Assembly (NCBI GenBank): GCA_964601735.1
Contig: CAZROO010000005.1
Span: 1 to 64,000, forward strand
DNA length: 64,000 bases
From: DATAJX01 sp964601735
GTDB lineage: Bacteria; Pseudomonadota; Alphaproteobacteria; UBA2136; UBA6156
Direction of reading: 5' to 3'
Shown here one piece after another: positions 54,683 through 61,962 of the stretch; the stretch's first letter is position 1, and each line of letters begins with the position of its first letter. The position numbers and the translations under genes are program-made. Under the pieces are notes generated by a model that worked only from the letters and a program-made list of their open reading frames with translations, was not told where the DNA came from and ran no database searches.

Positions 54683-54711
54683 AAAAAAATGCGCCGGAGA
54701 GAGCCCGGCGC
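54683..54711 (-). terminator. Terminator of the 161-aa orphan
   Basis: On the minus strand GCGCCGGGC, TCTC, TCCGGCGC followed by ATTTTTTTC. Confidence 0.85.
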
Positions 54712-54728
54712 GGTCGCGATGGTTGGGT

Positions 54729-55214
54729 TTACACTGGTAGAGAAGACAACTTTGGCACCTTGTGCTCGGCGATGATCATGTCTGCCGACCAGGGCTGCCC
54801 CCAGACGTTCATTCCACCGGGTGTGAAGCGGGTACACCGGATGTTCTTCACCAGAACCTGGCGAGGCTGACCGGGAGTGTGAAGCACCAGGCCGCGCAGC
54901 CCACCTCCGTCGATGGGATCAGCCGGTGGGCATTCCAGCCACGAGAGCATGGGAGGATATTCCCGGCCCTCCATTGACAGTGGCGTATGCAACTTGAACC
55001 AGTGAATGGGCCTGCCATCCTTTTCGGTTTTTTCCTCTTGAACAAAGTGGGGACTGCCACGGAGCCGCAAGAGCTGAGCCTGGTGTTCATCCACCGTACA
55101 CCCGCGCCAGACCAGGTGGCTGGGAACAGCGGAAGTTAAGGACGTCGGCAGGTTGTACATGCAGACATTGAAAGCCGCGCCGAGGGTGCGGCGGAACGAT
55201 TCAGCGAAGTCCAT
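54729..55214 (-). CDS. Soluble protein, unknown
   Basis: 161 aa. AAGGA 6 bases before the ATG. Four Cys, many Pro and Trp, mixed alpha/beta with no signal peptide (RRTLGAAFNVCMYNLPTSL start). A terminator follows and the inverted-end element lies about 130 bases upstream. No family recognised. Confidence 0.7.
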   Translation of the reverse strand: MDFAESFRRTLGAAFNVCMYNLPTSLTSAVPSHLVWRGCTVDEHQAQLLRLRGSPHFVQEEKTEKDGRPIHWFKLHTPLSMEGREYPPMLSWLECPPADPIDGGGLRGLVLHTPGQPRQVLVKNIRCTRFTPGGMNVWGQPWSADMIIAEHKVPKLSSLPV

Positions 55215-55340
55215 AAGGAATCCTTGGGGTAAGAGCGGTGATTGGAAAAAGGGAGAAGTAGTTCACGCCTGTATAACGCCGCACCGTTTTTAACGGAACC
55301 CCCTCGCCCAACAACCGGGCCAAAAAGAGGGCCGCTATTT

Positions 55341-55528
55341 CCGCCTGCCCCCACGTTGGCCCGTACCCACCGAAGCGGGTGGGGGAGCCCAAGTGAACGC
55401 AAGGCCGGCGTCGGGGTTATACGGGCGGCATGGGCACCATTCGCAAGTCGTAACCCCGTCATTGTCCCGGCGGGCAACGGCATTGATCTCCCCTGTTTCC
55501 GGGCGCCGGGCCAACGCGGGGCAGGCGG
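55341..55528 (-). repeat. Inverted-end element (about 188 bp), MITE-like
   Basis: Left end CCGCCTGCCCC then CACGTTGGCCCG (55341-55363); right end is its inverse, CGGGCCAACG then CGGGGCAGGCGG (55507-55528), differing by one substitution and one indel. No reading frame inside. A partial relative lies at 51866-51950. It may be a non-autonomous mobile element or a structured regulatory unit; both copies lie upstream of leftward orphan genes. Confidence 0.6.
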
Positions 55529-55576
55529 AGGTTTTTTCATACGTATTACCTAAATAAAGAACCGCCTGTTAACAAA

Positions 55577-55602
55577 GAAAACCGGCCTTGCGGCCGGTTT
55601 TC
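55577..55602 (-). terminator. Terminator for pal
   Basis: GAAAACCGGCC, TTGC, GGCCGGTTTTC. Confidence 0.88.
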
Positions 55603-55615
55603 CAAATCTGCAGAA

Positions 55616-56128
55616 CTATTGCAGCACGAGCACGCCGCGGCGGTTCTTGCCCCAGCAGGCTTCGTTGTGTTCGTCGCAGGTCGGACGTTCCTTACCGTAG
55701 CTCACGGTGTTGAACTGGCCGGCGTCCATGCCCAGGCCCACCAGGTAGCGCTTCACGCTCACGGCGCGGCGGTCGCCCAGGGCCAAGTTGTATTCGCGGG
55801 TGCCGCGTTCGTCGGCGTGGCCTTCGATCGTCACGCCCTTGACGCCGTTATCCTTGGCGAAGGAAGCGAATTTTTGCAGGGTGCCTTGGGCATCACCGCG
55901 GATATCGGACTTATCGTAGTCGAAGTAGACGATGTTGAGGCCGCTGGAAGCAAACTTGCTCTTGACGTCTTCGGAGTTGGCGCCGGCGCCGTTGGCGTAT
56001 TCGCCGCTGCCGTACTTGCTGCCCTTGGCAACCGGGGCAACGTTCAAATCGGGGCTCTTGAGGCAGGAGCAGGCGGACAGAGCCGCAACAACCGCAACGA
56101 GGCCGGCCTTGGTGATGAGTTTGTTCAT
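55616..56128 (-). CDS. pal: Peptidoglycan-associated lipoprotein Pal
   Basis: 170 aa from the ATG at 56128. Lipobox ALSAC, a short linker and an OmpA-like domain with VYFDYDKSDI, IEGHADERGTREYNLALGDRRA and SYGKERP. Anchors the outer membrane to peptidoglycan. The usual tolB and ybgF neighbours are absent. A promoter TTGCCA-N17-TATGGT lies at 56204-56232. Confidence 0.95.
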   Translation of the reverse strand: MNKLITKAGLVAVVAALSACSCLKSPDLNVAPVAKGSKYGSGEYANGAGANSEDVKSKFASSGLNIVYFDYDKSDIRGDAQGTLQKFASFAKDNGVKGVTIEGHADERGTREYNLALGDRRAVSVKRYLVGLGMDAGQFNTVSYGKERPTCDEHNEACWGKNRRGVLVLQ

Positions 56129-56438
56129 GGGTACATACCTTCTGTTGTCTAATTTCGTCTGCCTTAAGGGCCTACAACCCGCCACGGGAACGGGTCTGAG
56201 CGCACCATAAGCACCACCGGCACGCTTGGCAAGGGTCTAAACACCCGCCTTTATGTGTTTTTTTCAAACGTGCATACCGGTTATGCAAGGGGCTGTGACA
56301 ATGTTGCCAAATGAAAGCTTGGTGTAAGCGAATAATGAGCCTGGGCGGCGTTTACAGGTTGTTTACGCGCGGCAACAGCTTCGGGTACAGCACCTTTACA
56401 GTGCTACCCTTAAACTGGTCTTATCAACAGAAAGGAAC
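56129..56438. other. 310-bp divergent region between pal and the glycine-zipper gene
   Basis: Contains the pal promoter, the palindrome TGCATACCGGTTATGCA (56271-56287) and an imperfect dyad GGGTACAGCAC/GTGCTACCC (56378-56406) close to the rightward gene. No coding sequence. Confidence 0.6.
56204..56232 (-). promoter_or_regulatory. pal promoter
   Basis: TTGCCA (56232-56227), 17 bases, TATGGT (56209-56204). Confidence 0.6.
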
Positions 56439-56699
56439 ATGGCCATGCAAAGGGTGGTAAAGAATGGAGTGATTTTGGCCATTGTCGCCGGGATCCTGGG
56501 CTTGGCGGCCTGCGGTGAAACCCAAAGCGACCGGGCGCTAAGTGGCGCCGGGATTGGTGCCGGTGTTGGTGCGCTGGGCGCCGCGGCACTGGGCGGTAAT
56601 GCACTGAGTGGTGCCGCGCTGGGCGGCATTGTGGGCGCCGGGACGGGCGCGCTGACCAGCCCGCGCGATATTGATTTGGGCGCACCGTGGTGGAGATAG
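56439..56699 (+). CDS. Glycine-zipper small lipoprotein
   Basis: 86 aa. AAAGGAAC directly precedes the ATG. Lipobox LGLAAC near residue 25, then a glycine-zipper region with GAGIGAGVGALGAAALGG and GGIVGAGTGAL, as in small outer-membrane lipoproteins. A terminator follows. Confidence 0.8.
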   Translation: MAMQRVVKNGVILAIVAGILGLAACGETQSDRALSGAGIGAGVGALGAAALGGNALSGAALGGIVGAGTGALTSPRDIDLGAPWWR

Positions 56700-56806
56700 G
56701 CTAACAGGGTCACAGGATAACAGGGTTACGGAAAAAGGGGGGCAGGAAAACCGCCTTTTCAGGCGGCTTTTCCTTCCTGTCACCTGTGACCCTGTTATCC
56801 TTTAAG
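56698..56806. repeat. Family-2 inverted repeat
   Basis: Left arm TAACAGGGTCACAGGATAAC, right arm CCTGTGACCCTGTTATCC, with the terminator-like stem CCGCC/GGCGG (56747-56771) between. It overlaps the stop codon of the small gene at 56795. Confidence 0.7.
56747..56771. terminator. Terminator-like stem after the glycine-zipper gene
   Basis: AAAACCGCC, TTTTCA, GGCGGCTTTT. Confidence 0.7.
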
Positions 56807-57007
56807 CCGTTTACTGCAGGCGCTCCAGTACTGGGGCCACTTCTGGGTTCCAGTTTTGCCTGCGGCCTTGTCGGCCCTCCACCGGCGGCCACATTCCTTT
56901 ATGCGGTTGGTATTGGCCTTTTGCGCCATGCTCATCGGCCGCTTGGCCCTTTTATGGTGTAACGGCCCGTGGCGCGCCGGTGAATGCGCCGTGGGCCCGG
57001 CGGCCGG
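56795..57007 (-). CDS. PsiF-like small protein, start lost in the gap
   Basis: The visible C-terminal part contains NRIKECGRRWRADKAAGKT then WPQYWSACSKRLKG, resembling small Cys-containing exported PsiF-type proteins of alphaproteobacteria. An internal ATG at about 56930 could be the start, but relatives have a signal peptide, which would fall at or in the N run. The last codons lie in a family-2 repeat arm. Confidence 0.5.
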   Translation of the reverse strand, partial: PAAGPTAHSPARHGPLHHKRAKRPMSMAQKANTNRIKECGRRWRADKAAGKTGTQKWPQYWSACSKRLKG

Positions 57008-57107
57008 NNNNNNNNNNNNNNNNNNNNNNNNNNNNNNNNNNNNNNNNNNNNNNNNNNNNNNNNNNNNNNNNNNNNNNNNNNNNNNNNNNNNNNNNNNNNN
57101 NNNNNNN
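57008..57107. other. Assembly gap (100 N)
   Basis: Exactly 100 undetermined bases, the usual placeholder for a gap of unknown length. Confidence 0.98.
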
Positions 57108-58550
57108 CTACTCGCCGTGGCGGGCGCTATAGCCCGACACATGATCATACGAATAAAGGTTCTGCACCTGTACCCAGTCGAGGTTGTTGGCCTCGATTTT
57201 GTGAAGCAGGCCGCGGATATCCGCCGCCAGCGGCTCGGTGCCGTTGAGCGCCATGAAGCGCACCGTCCAGAGGTCGGTCACCGGCGGCATGTCCGGCGTG
57301 CCGGGGTACATTTTCATACCGCGCGAGGCCAGCTGCTCGAAGCTGAGCGCACCGGTGGTGCAGCGCTCGAGCGTTTGCCCGAGCTGTTGCGGGTCGGCGT
57401 CTTCGGCATCGAAGAAAATATCGACTCCCACCAGCCGCTTGGTGCGCACGCTTTGGGTGGTGTGCTGGTATTCGGGCAGTTTGATGGCCTTGCCGTCGCC
57501 TTCGGGGAACGGTTGCAGCGTGCCGGGCTTTTTGCCCAGGTTGGCGGCCACCGCCTTGGCGAACTGGCTGGTGGTGAGCGCCTTGGATTTGTCTTTGGCG
57601 ATATCGATGGTGTGCTGGCCCTGCTCGAGCGTGTAGAGCCAGGCGTTGCCCAGCGCCGCCGCCTGCTTGCTTTGGCCGATGTGGTAGAGCATCAGGATGG
57701 CGGCGTTGAGCAGGCCCGACGGGTTGGCCTTGCCCTGCCCGGCGATGTCCGGCGCGCTGCCATGCACGGCTTCGAACATGGCGCAGCCGTGGCCGATGTT
57801 CATGCTGCCCGCGAGGCCAACGCTGCCGCTAATTTGGCTGGCGATGTCCGACACGATGTCGCCGTAGAGGTTTTCGGTGACGATGACGTCGAACTTTTCG
57901 GGGCTGTCGGCCACTTTGGCCATGCCGATGTCGACGATCATCACTTCTTTTTCCAGTTCGGGGAACTCGGTGCCGATGAGCTTGAACACTTGGCTGAACA
58001 GGCCGTCGGTGATTTTCATGATGTTGTCCTTGACCAGGCACGTCACCTTTTTGCGGCCGTTGGTGCGGGCGTACTCGAAGGCGTAGCGGCAGATGAGTTC
58101 GCAACCGGTGCGCGACAGCAGCTTGACGCTTTGGCAGGTGTCGCGGGTTTGGCGGTATTCGATGCCGGCGTAGAGGTCTTCTTCGTTTTCGCGGATGATG
58201 ACGAGGTCGACGCCTTTATGCTTGCTGGGGACGAAGCCGTCGAAGGTGCGGGTTTGACGCACGTTGGCGAACTGGCCGAAGGCCTTGCGCATGGTCACGT
58301 TGACGCTCTTGTAGCCGCCGCCCTGCGGCGTGGTGATGGGCGCCTTGAGGAACAGCTTGGTGCGGCGGATGCTCTCCCAGGCTTTGGGGTCGATACCGTT
58401 CATGATGCCTTTGGCGAAGACCTTTTGGCCGACATCGATGAATTCGGGCTCGAGTTCGGCGCCGACCTCACCTAATAAATAGAGCACGGCGTCCATGATT
58501 TCGGGACCGATGCCATCGCCCATGGCGACCGTGACGGGAACTTTAGCCAT
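57108..58550 (-). CDS. icd: Isocitrate dehydrogenase, long form with C-terminal extension
   Basis: 480 aa from MAKVPVTVAMGDGIGPEIM. Substrate motif with SVNVTMRKAFGQFANVR, metal-site region ENLYGDIVSDIASQ and cofactor region EAVHGSAPDIAGQGKANP. The C-terminal extension of about 130 residues is seen in an IDH subgroup found in Rickettsiales and other alphaproteobacteria. NADP or NAD use is not decided here. The stop codon is the first triplet after the gap, so the end should be treated with care. Confidence 0.92.
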   Translation of the reverse strand: MAKVPVTVAMGDGIGPEIMDAVLYLLGEVGAELEPEFIDVGQKVFAKGIMNGIDPKAWESIRRTKLFLKAPITTPQGGGYKSVNVTMRKAFGQFANVRQTRTFDGFVPSKHKGVDLVIIRENEEDLYAGIEYRQTRDTCQSVKLLSRTGCELICRYAFEYARTNGRKKVTCLVKDNIMKITDGLFSQVFKLIGTEFPELEKEVMIVDIGMAKVADSPEKFDVIVTENLYGDIVSDIASQISGSVGLAGSMNIGHGCAMFEAVHGSAPDIAGQGKANPSGLLNAAILMLYHIGQSKQAAALGNAWLYTLEQGQHTIDIAKDKSKALTTSQFAKAVAANLGKKPGTLQPFPEGDGKAIKLPEYQHTTQSVRTKRLVGVDIFFDAEDADPQQLGQTLERCTTGALSFEQLASRGMKMYPGTPDMPPVTDLWTVRFMALNGTEPLAADIRGLLHKIEANNLDWVQVQNLYSYDHVSGYSARHGE

Positions 58551-58716
58551 ACTTATTTTCTTCCTTATGTGATGGCGCACAGTAGCCTAAATAAATGAAC
58601 GAGTGAACGGGTGGCGGAGTGAACCAGCGTTAAAAATAGGCCATTTGCCCCGCGGTGGCCTTGCGCCACCGTTGTAAGACATATCCCTGCTGCTGGTGGA
58701 TATTTTTCAAACAAAC

Positions 58717-58741
58717 AGGGCCGTGCGCAATGCACGGCCCT
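58717..58741 (-). terminator. Terminator of the CxxC orphan
   Basis: AGGGCCGTGC, GCAAT, GCACGGCCCT, followed on the minus strand by GTTTGTTTG. Confidence 0.75.
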
Positions 58742-58754
58742 GGAGATTCGATAA

Positions 58755-59237
58755 TCAAGCAACGGGTTCCGGTTTTTCCACCGGCGAACCAAAAATATTC
58801 CTTTTCTGTAATTTGGGATAACCGCCGTAGAACCAGCCACCGGAATCGAGCGTTGTTGAATAGAGTTGCAGCGTCGGCCAGTCAGCCCGGGTACCGAACG
58901 GGTATTCTTCGGTGCCCAGCCACCGGTCGGCAAAGATATCCTCCCCCACACTGGGGAAAAGGATTTCTGCCGGTATCTCCGCTGCATCTCCGGTTACTGC
59001 ATCCCAGGTATAGACCGGCCCCGAACTGTTACGCTTGACCAGACCGTCGGCGGTGAGGCGCCAGAACTTGTCATCGGGCATCACCTTTTGACAACGGATA
59101 CAGATGCGATTGAGATGACAGCCGGGGAAAGCATCAAATCGGCCAGTCAGGAGAAGTCCGGTGGCATGCTCACGAAGTTTATCGCGGTTGATTTGAAGTG
59201 GCAATTTTTCGATACCATGAAAGTCCAAGGCAGGCAT
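58755..59237 (-). CDS. Soluble protein with CxxC motif, unknown
   Basis: 160 aa from the ATG at 59237, with GGAG 6 bases upstream. FPGCHLNRICIRCQKVMPDDKFW contains CxxC and a nearby third Cys, possibly a metal site. A longer reading frame upstream runs through a family-1 repeat and is rejected. Own terminator. No family recognised. Confidence 0.72.
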   Translation of the reverse strand: MPALDFHGIEKLPLQINRDKLREHATGLLLTGRFDAFPGCHLNRICIRCQKVMPDDKFWRLTADGLVKRNSSGPVYTWDAVTGDAAEIPAEILFPSVGEDIFADRWLGTEEYPFGTRADWPTLQLYSTTLDSGGWFYGGYPKLQKRNIFGSPVEKPEPVA

Positions 59238-59324
59238 TGGAATCTCCGTGGGAGGAAAACGATGGATGAAGCGGTCTCGAGGATTTATAAAGTTAAGATT
59301 CTGGAAAGAAAAGCAGAAACTGGG

Positions 59325-59352
59325 CTGGATTCCTGCCATTCGCGGGAATGGG
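59325..59352 (-). repeat. Family-1 repeat upstream of the CxxC orphan
   Basis: On the minus strand ATTCCCGCGAAT then GGCAGGAAT followed by CCAG; the core is 21 bases (59349-59329) and fits the family apart from one extra base. Confidence 0.65.
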
Positions 59353-59402
59353 GCGGAAAAAGAGGCCGCGAGGCCCCTTCCATGCAAGCTGCCTGCTGAA
59401 CG

Positions 59403-60845
59403 CTAGAGCCGGGACTTTTCGTCCTCGAACTGGATGGTCTGGTCGGCGGGGCCTTCGTTGAGCGGCTGCGCCTTGGGGACGAATTTGAGCTGCGGCAGCG
59501 GCCGGTTGACGCCGGTGGGTACCGGTTGCTCCCACGGTGCCACGGTGCTGGGGGTATCGATGGTCCTGCCCGCCTTTTGCGCGGCCTTTTGCGCGGGCGT
59601 CATCGATTCCTGCGGCGTGGTGCTGGGGCTGCCAAGGCCCTCGCCTTCGAGGAAGTTGGTGTTGCTGGTGGCGGTAGCCGGGCTGATGACCCTGACCGGC
59701 CCGACAACCGGAGGCTGGGTGGCGGAAACCGCGGGCGTGGGCACCGGCACCAGCGGTGGCACGGCAGGGACGCCCGGCTTGACCAACCCGCCCGCATTTT
59801 GTTGTACCGGGCTTTGCGCGGCGGGCAGGGCTTTGGGCGGCGGCGCCTTGCCGAAGGCTTTTTCCTCGACGTCGCGGGTGAGTTGCTGGGCCTTGTTGTA
59901 GATATCGAAGTTGGAGGGCGCGTTGGGCTGCAACGCGGTGGACGGCACCAGCGTGGCGCTGGGCGTGGGCGCGGCTACCGGTTTTTTGAGGCTTTCGGGC
60001 GCGGGTTGCGTCGCCAAATCGGCAGCGGAAGCAGGTTGGGGCGGCGCCGGCGACGCAGGTGTAGAAGGCAAGAGGTTAAGAGGACTGGAGGGGAGAATGG
60101 AAAGCGGCGATGTCCTCTTATCCTCTGACCCTTTGACCCTCTCGTCCTCGCCTTGCGGCACTTGCAAAGGCAGCCGGTCGGTGGGCGTGAGCACCGGGGT
60201 TTGCCGGGTGGGCAGGTCGGCGTTGTTGGCGGGCCAGGTGTCGAGCTTTTTGTCGAAACTGTTCTGCGGCTCGACGGCGTGGGGGATTTTGAGCGCGGTG
60301 CCGAGGCCGATGATTTCCAGCCGGTGGATGCGGTAATTGCCCTGGTCGCTGAGTTCGTAATGCAGGCGGACATCGCCGTTCTGCCAATCACGATTGCGCG
60401 CGCCGAAGAAGCTCTGCATCACTTCCGGCGCCAGCTTGGGCGCGATGAAGCGGTCGGCGGTGTATTGCAGAAACTGCTGGGCAACGACATTTTCGGTGCT
60501 GGCGGGATGGTCGGCGGGCCACTCGCGCCACAGCAGGCGCACGCGGGCCAGGCCGTTACCGACCTTGTGCGATTTGTCGAGCATCAGGTGCACGGTGGCC
60601 CAGTTGCCGCCGACGCAAAGGAAGTCGTAGCGCCCGGCGCCGTCGCGGCCGTCCTGGCTGGTCCACTTGCAATACAGTTTGTTGGCCGCCGCATCTGTTT
60701 CGGCACTGTAGGTGGTGTAGGGCAGCGCACCCTGGTGACCGGATTGCGCGGCAGGGAGCGCGTTATCATCAAGCTGGGCGAAGGCGGGCACAGCAAGGCT
60801 TAAGCTTAAAGCCGTGGCTAACAGAAAGGGCCGCACTACCCGCAT
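59403..60845 (-). CDS. Exported Pro-rich protein, unknown
   Basis: 480 aa. Signal peptide ends AFA/QLD. An N-terminal globular region (about 25-190, with Cys in LYCKW and FLCVGG) is followed by a long Pro/Ala/Thr-rich disordered part. Residues about 230-258 (GEDERVKGSEDKRT, then SPLSILPSSPLNLL) come from a family-2 inverted repeat. No family recognised. Confidence 0.75.
   Translation of the reverse strand: MRVVRPFLLATALSLSLAVPAFAQLDDNALPAAQSGHQGALPYTTYSAETDAAANKLYCKWTSQDGRDGAGRYDFLCVGGNWATVHLMLDKSHKVGNGLARVRLLWREWPADHPASTENVVAQQFLQYTADRFIAPKLAPEVMQSFFGARNRDWQNGDVRLHYELSDQGNYRIHRLEIIGLGTALKIPHAVEPQNSFDKKLDTWPANNADLPTRQTPVLTPTDRLPLQVPQGEDERVKGSEDKRTSPLSILPSSPLNLLPSTPASPAPPQPASAADLATQPAPESLKKPVAAPTPSATLVPSTALQPNAPSNFDIYNKAQQLTRDVEEKAFGKAPPPKALPAAQSPVQQNAGGLVKPGVPAVPPLVPVPTPAVSATQPPVVGPVRVISPATATSNTNFLEGEGLGSPSTTPQESMTPAQKAAQKAGRTIDTPSTVAPWEQPVPTGVNRPLPQLKFVPKAQPLNEGPADQTIQFEDEKSRL
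60071..60153. repeat. Family-2 inverted repeat inside the Pro-rich gene
   Basis: Left arm AGAGGTTAAGAGGACTGGAG, right arm CCTCTTATCCTCTGACCCTT, in opposite orientation, both in frame. Confidence 0.7.
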
Positions 60846-60929
60846 GTTGTGACTGTACGGGGATTTATGGGTTCATGCCCCCTGCCCGGTTGTGTTGGTG
60901 CCACGCGCTGTGGCGGGGTTGCTTCAGAC

Positions 60930-60958
60930 TTGCTTAAGGGTTGGGCGTAACGTATACA
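60930..60958 (+). promoter_or_regulatory. Promoter of the ribbon-helix-helix gene
   Basis: TTGCTT, 17 bases, TATACA. The -10 is within the palindrome GTATAC at 60952-60957, which could also be a repressor site. Confidence 0.55.
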
Positions 60959-60993
60959 AAAATATCGTTTATTGAACCATCGGAGCTTTAAAA

Positions 60994-61263
60994 ATGACTG
61001 ATGACTCAACCCATAGGCACCTTTCGCGTAAAGATAAACGACGTGAAGCCACTAATCTATCAACCACCATTACCACAAGATTCTCGAAAACTCAGGTAAA
61101 GGAAATTGAGGATTTTGTTAGTCAGAATCAGATTCATTTTCGTACTCAAGCCGACTTTATCAGAGCGGCGGTTACGCATGTTTTACAAAGTATAAAGGAT
61201 AAGAAGATAGCGTTGCCTAGCACGCCTCCTAATCCTTTTATCGAGGGTAATTCTGCTGGCTAA
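60994..61263 (+). CDS. Ribbon-helix-helix DNA-binding protein
   Basis: 89 aa. LSTTITTRFSKTQVKEIEDFVS, then RTQADFIRAAVTHVLQSI, has the strand-helix-helix pattern of CopG/Arc-type repressors, with basic N-terminus and a Pro-rich tail. It lacks an adjacent toxin gene, so it is more likely a stand-alone regulator than an antitoxin. Codon use is more AT-rich than in its neighbours. Confidence 0.7.
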   Translation: MTDDSTHRHLSRKDKRREATNLSTTITTRFSKTQVKEIEDFVSQNQIHFRTQADFIRAAVTHVLQSIKDKKIALPSTPPNPFIEGNSAG

Positions 61264-61265
61264 CG

Positions 61266-61298
61266 AAAGGCCCCCTTACCTTACGGGGGCCTTTGTTG
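61266..61298 (+). terminator. Terminator after the ribbon-helix-helix gene
   Basis: AAAGGCCCCC, TTACCTTAC, GGGGGCCTTT followed by GTTGTT. Confidence 0.85.
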
Positions 61299-61397
61299 TT
61301 TCTGGTTTAGAGAGAATGGTGCGGTTGGACTCAAGGACCTTTTCTTTTGCATGTCGCCCGCGGGCCTTCTCCGGCACTTCACCGGTGAGCTTTTTAT

Positions 61398-61886
61398 TTA
61401 GCCTTTGACAGCTTTTTCGAGCGTGGCGATATCGAGCTTTTTCATGCCCATGACCGCTTCCATCACCCGGCGCACCTGATCTGCGTCGCCGCCGAGCCAG
61501 TCGGCTACCTTGCGTGGCGTGATTTGCCAGGAGAGGCCGTATCTGTCCTTGATCCAGCCACACATCTCGGCTTCCGGCTGCGCCGACAGCCTGCTCCACA
61601 GGCTGTCGATTTCGGTTTGCGTATCGCAGTTGACGATGAGCGAGATGGCCTCGTTGAACTTAAACTGCGGACCACCGTTGAGAGCGAGGAAGTCCTGTCC
61701 CTCAAGCTTGAAATAAACGGTAAGAATACTGCCGGTTTTGCCTAGCGTGCCCGGTGGAAACTCGCCCGGGGGCACGCGGGTGACTTGCTTGATGGACGAA
61801 TTTTTGAAGATGCTGACATAGAACTTCACGGCTTCTTCGGCTTGGCCGTCAAACCACAGGCAGTTCATGATTTTTTGCGCACCCAT
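61398..61886 (-). CDS. PhnB-like VOC-family protein
   Basis: 162 aa from the ATG at 61886. NCLWFDGQAEEAVKFYVSIF and FMALNGGPxFxF-like FLALNGGPQFKFNEAIS match the PhnB/3-demethylubiquinone-methyltransferase-like glyoxalase fold. The activity is unknown. A perfect -10 TATAAT at 61898-61893 is 6 bases before the ATG, so the mRNA is probably leaderless. Confidence 0.85.
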   Translation of the reverse strand: MGAQKIMNCLWFDGQAEEAVKFYVSIFKNSSIKQVTRVPPGEFPPGTLGKTGSILTVYFKLEGQDFLALNGGPQFKFNEAISLIVNCDTQTEIDSLWSRLSAQPEAEMCGWIKDRYGLSWQITPRKVADWLGGDADQVRRVMEAVMGMKKLDIATLEKAVKG

Positions 61887-61892
61887 GCTTGA

Positions 61893-61898
61893 ATTATA
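61893..61898 (-). promoter_or_regulatory. TATAAT -10 of the PhnB-like gene
   Basis: Perfect -10 hexamer on the minus strand; -35 at 17 bases is a weak CTGGCG. Confidence 0.5.
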
Positions 61899-61962
61899 GC
61901 CCGCACGGAAAGGGCCGCCAGCGCAAGCGGCCATTTTGCTACGGCTTCTTTACAGGCGCCGG

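Larger units (their letters stand above)
55215..55615. other. 401-bp gene-free stretch with an inverted-end element
   Basis: Holds the ~188-bp element at 55341-55528 and the pal terminator at 55577-55602. I see no credible coding sequence. Confidence 0.7.

Noticed and set aside
59238..59387. N-terminal extension of the CxxC orphan
   Set aside because: The extra 50 residues run through a family-1 repeat (FPRMAGIQ) and the ATG at 59237 has the ribosome binding site.
60994..61263. Toxin-antitoxin pair
   Set aside because: The ribbon-helix-helix gene is followed by a terminator and then a converging PhnB-like gene; no small toxin is adjacent.
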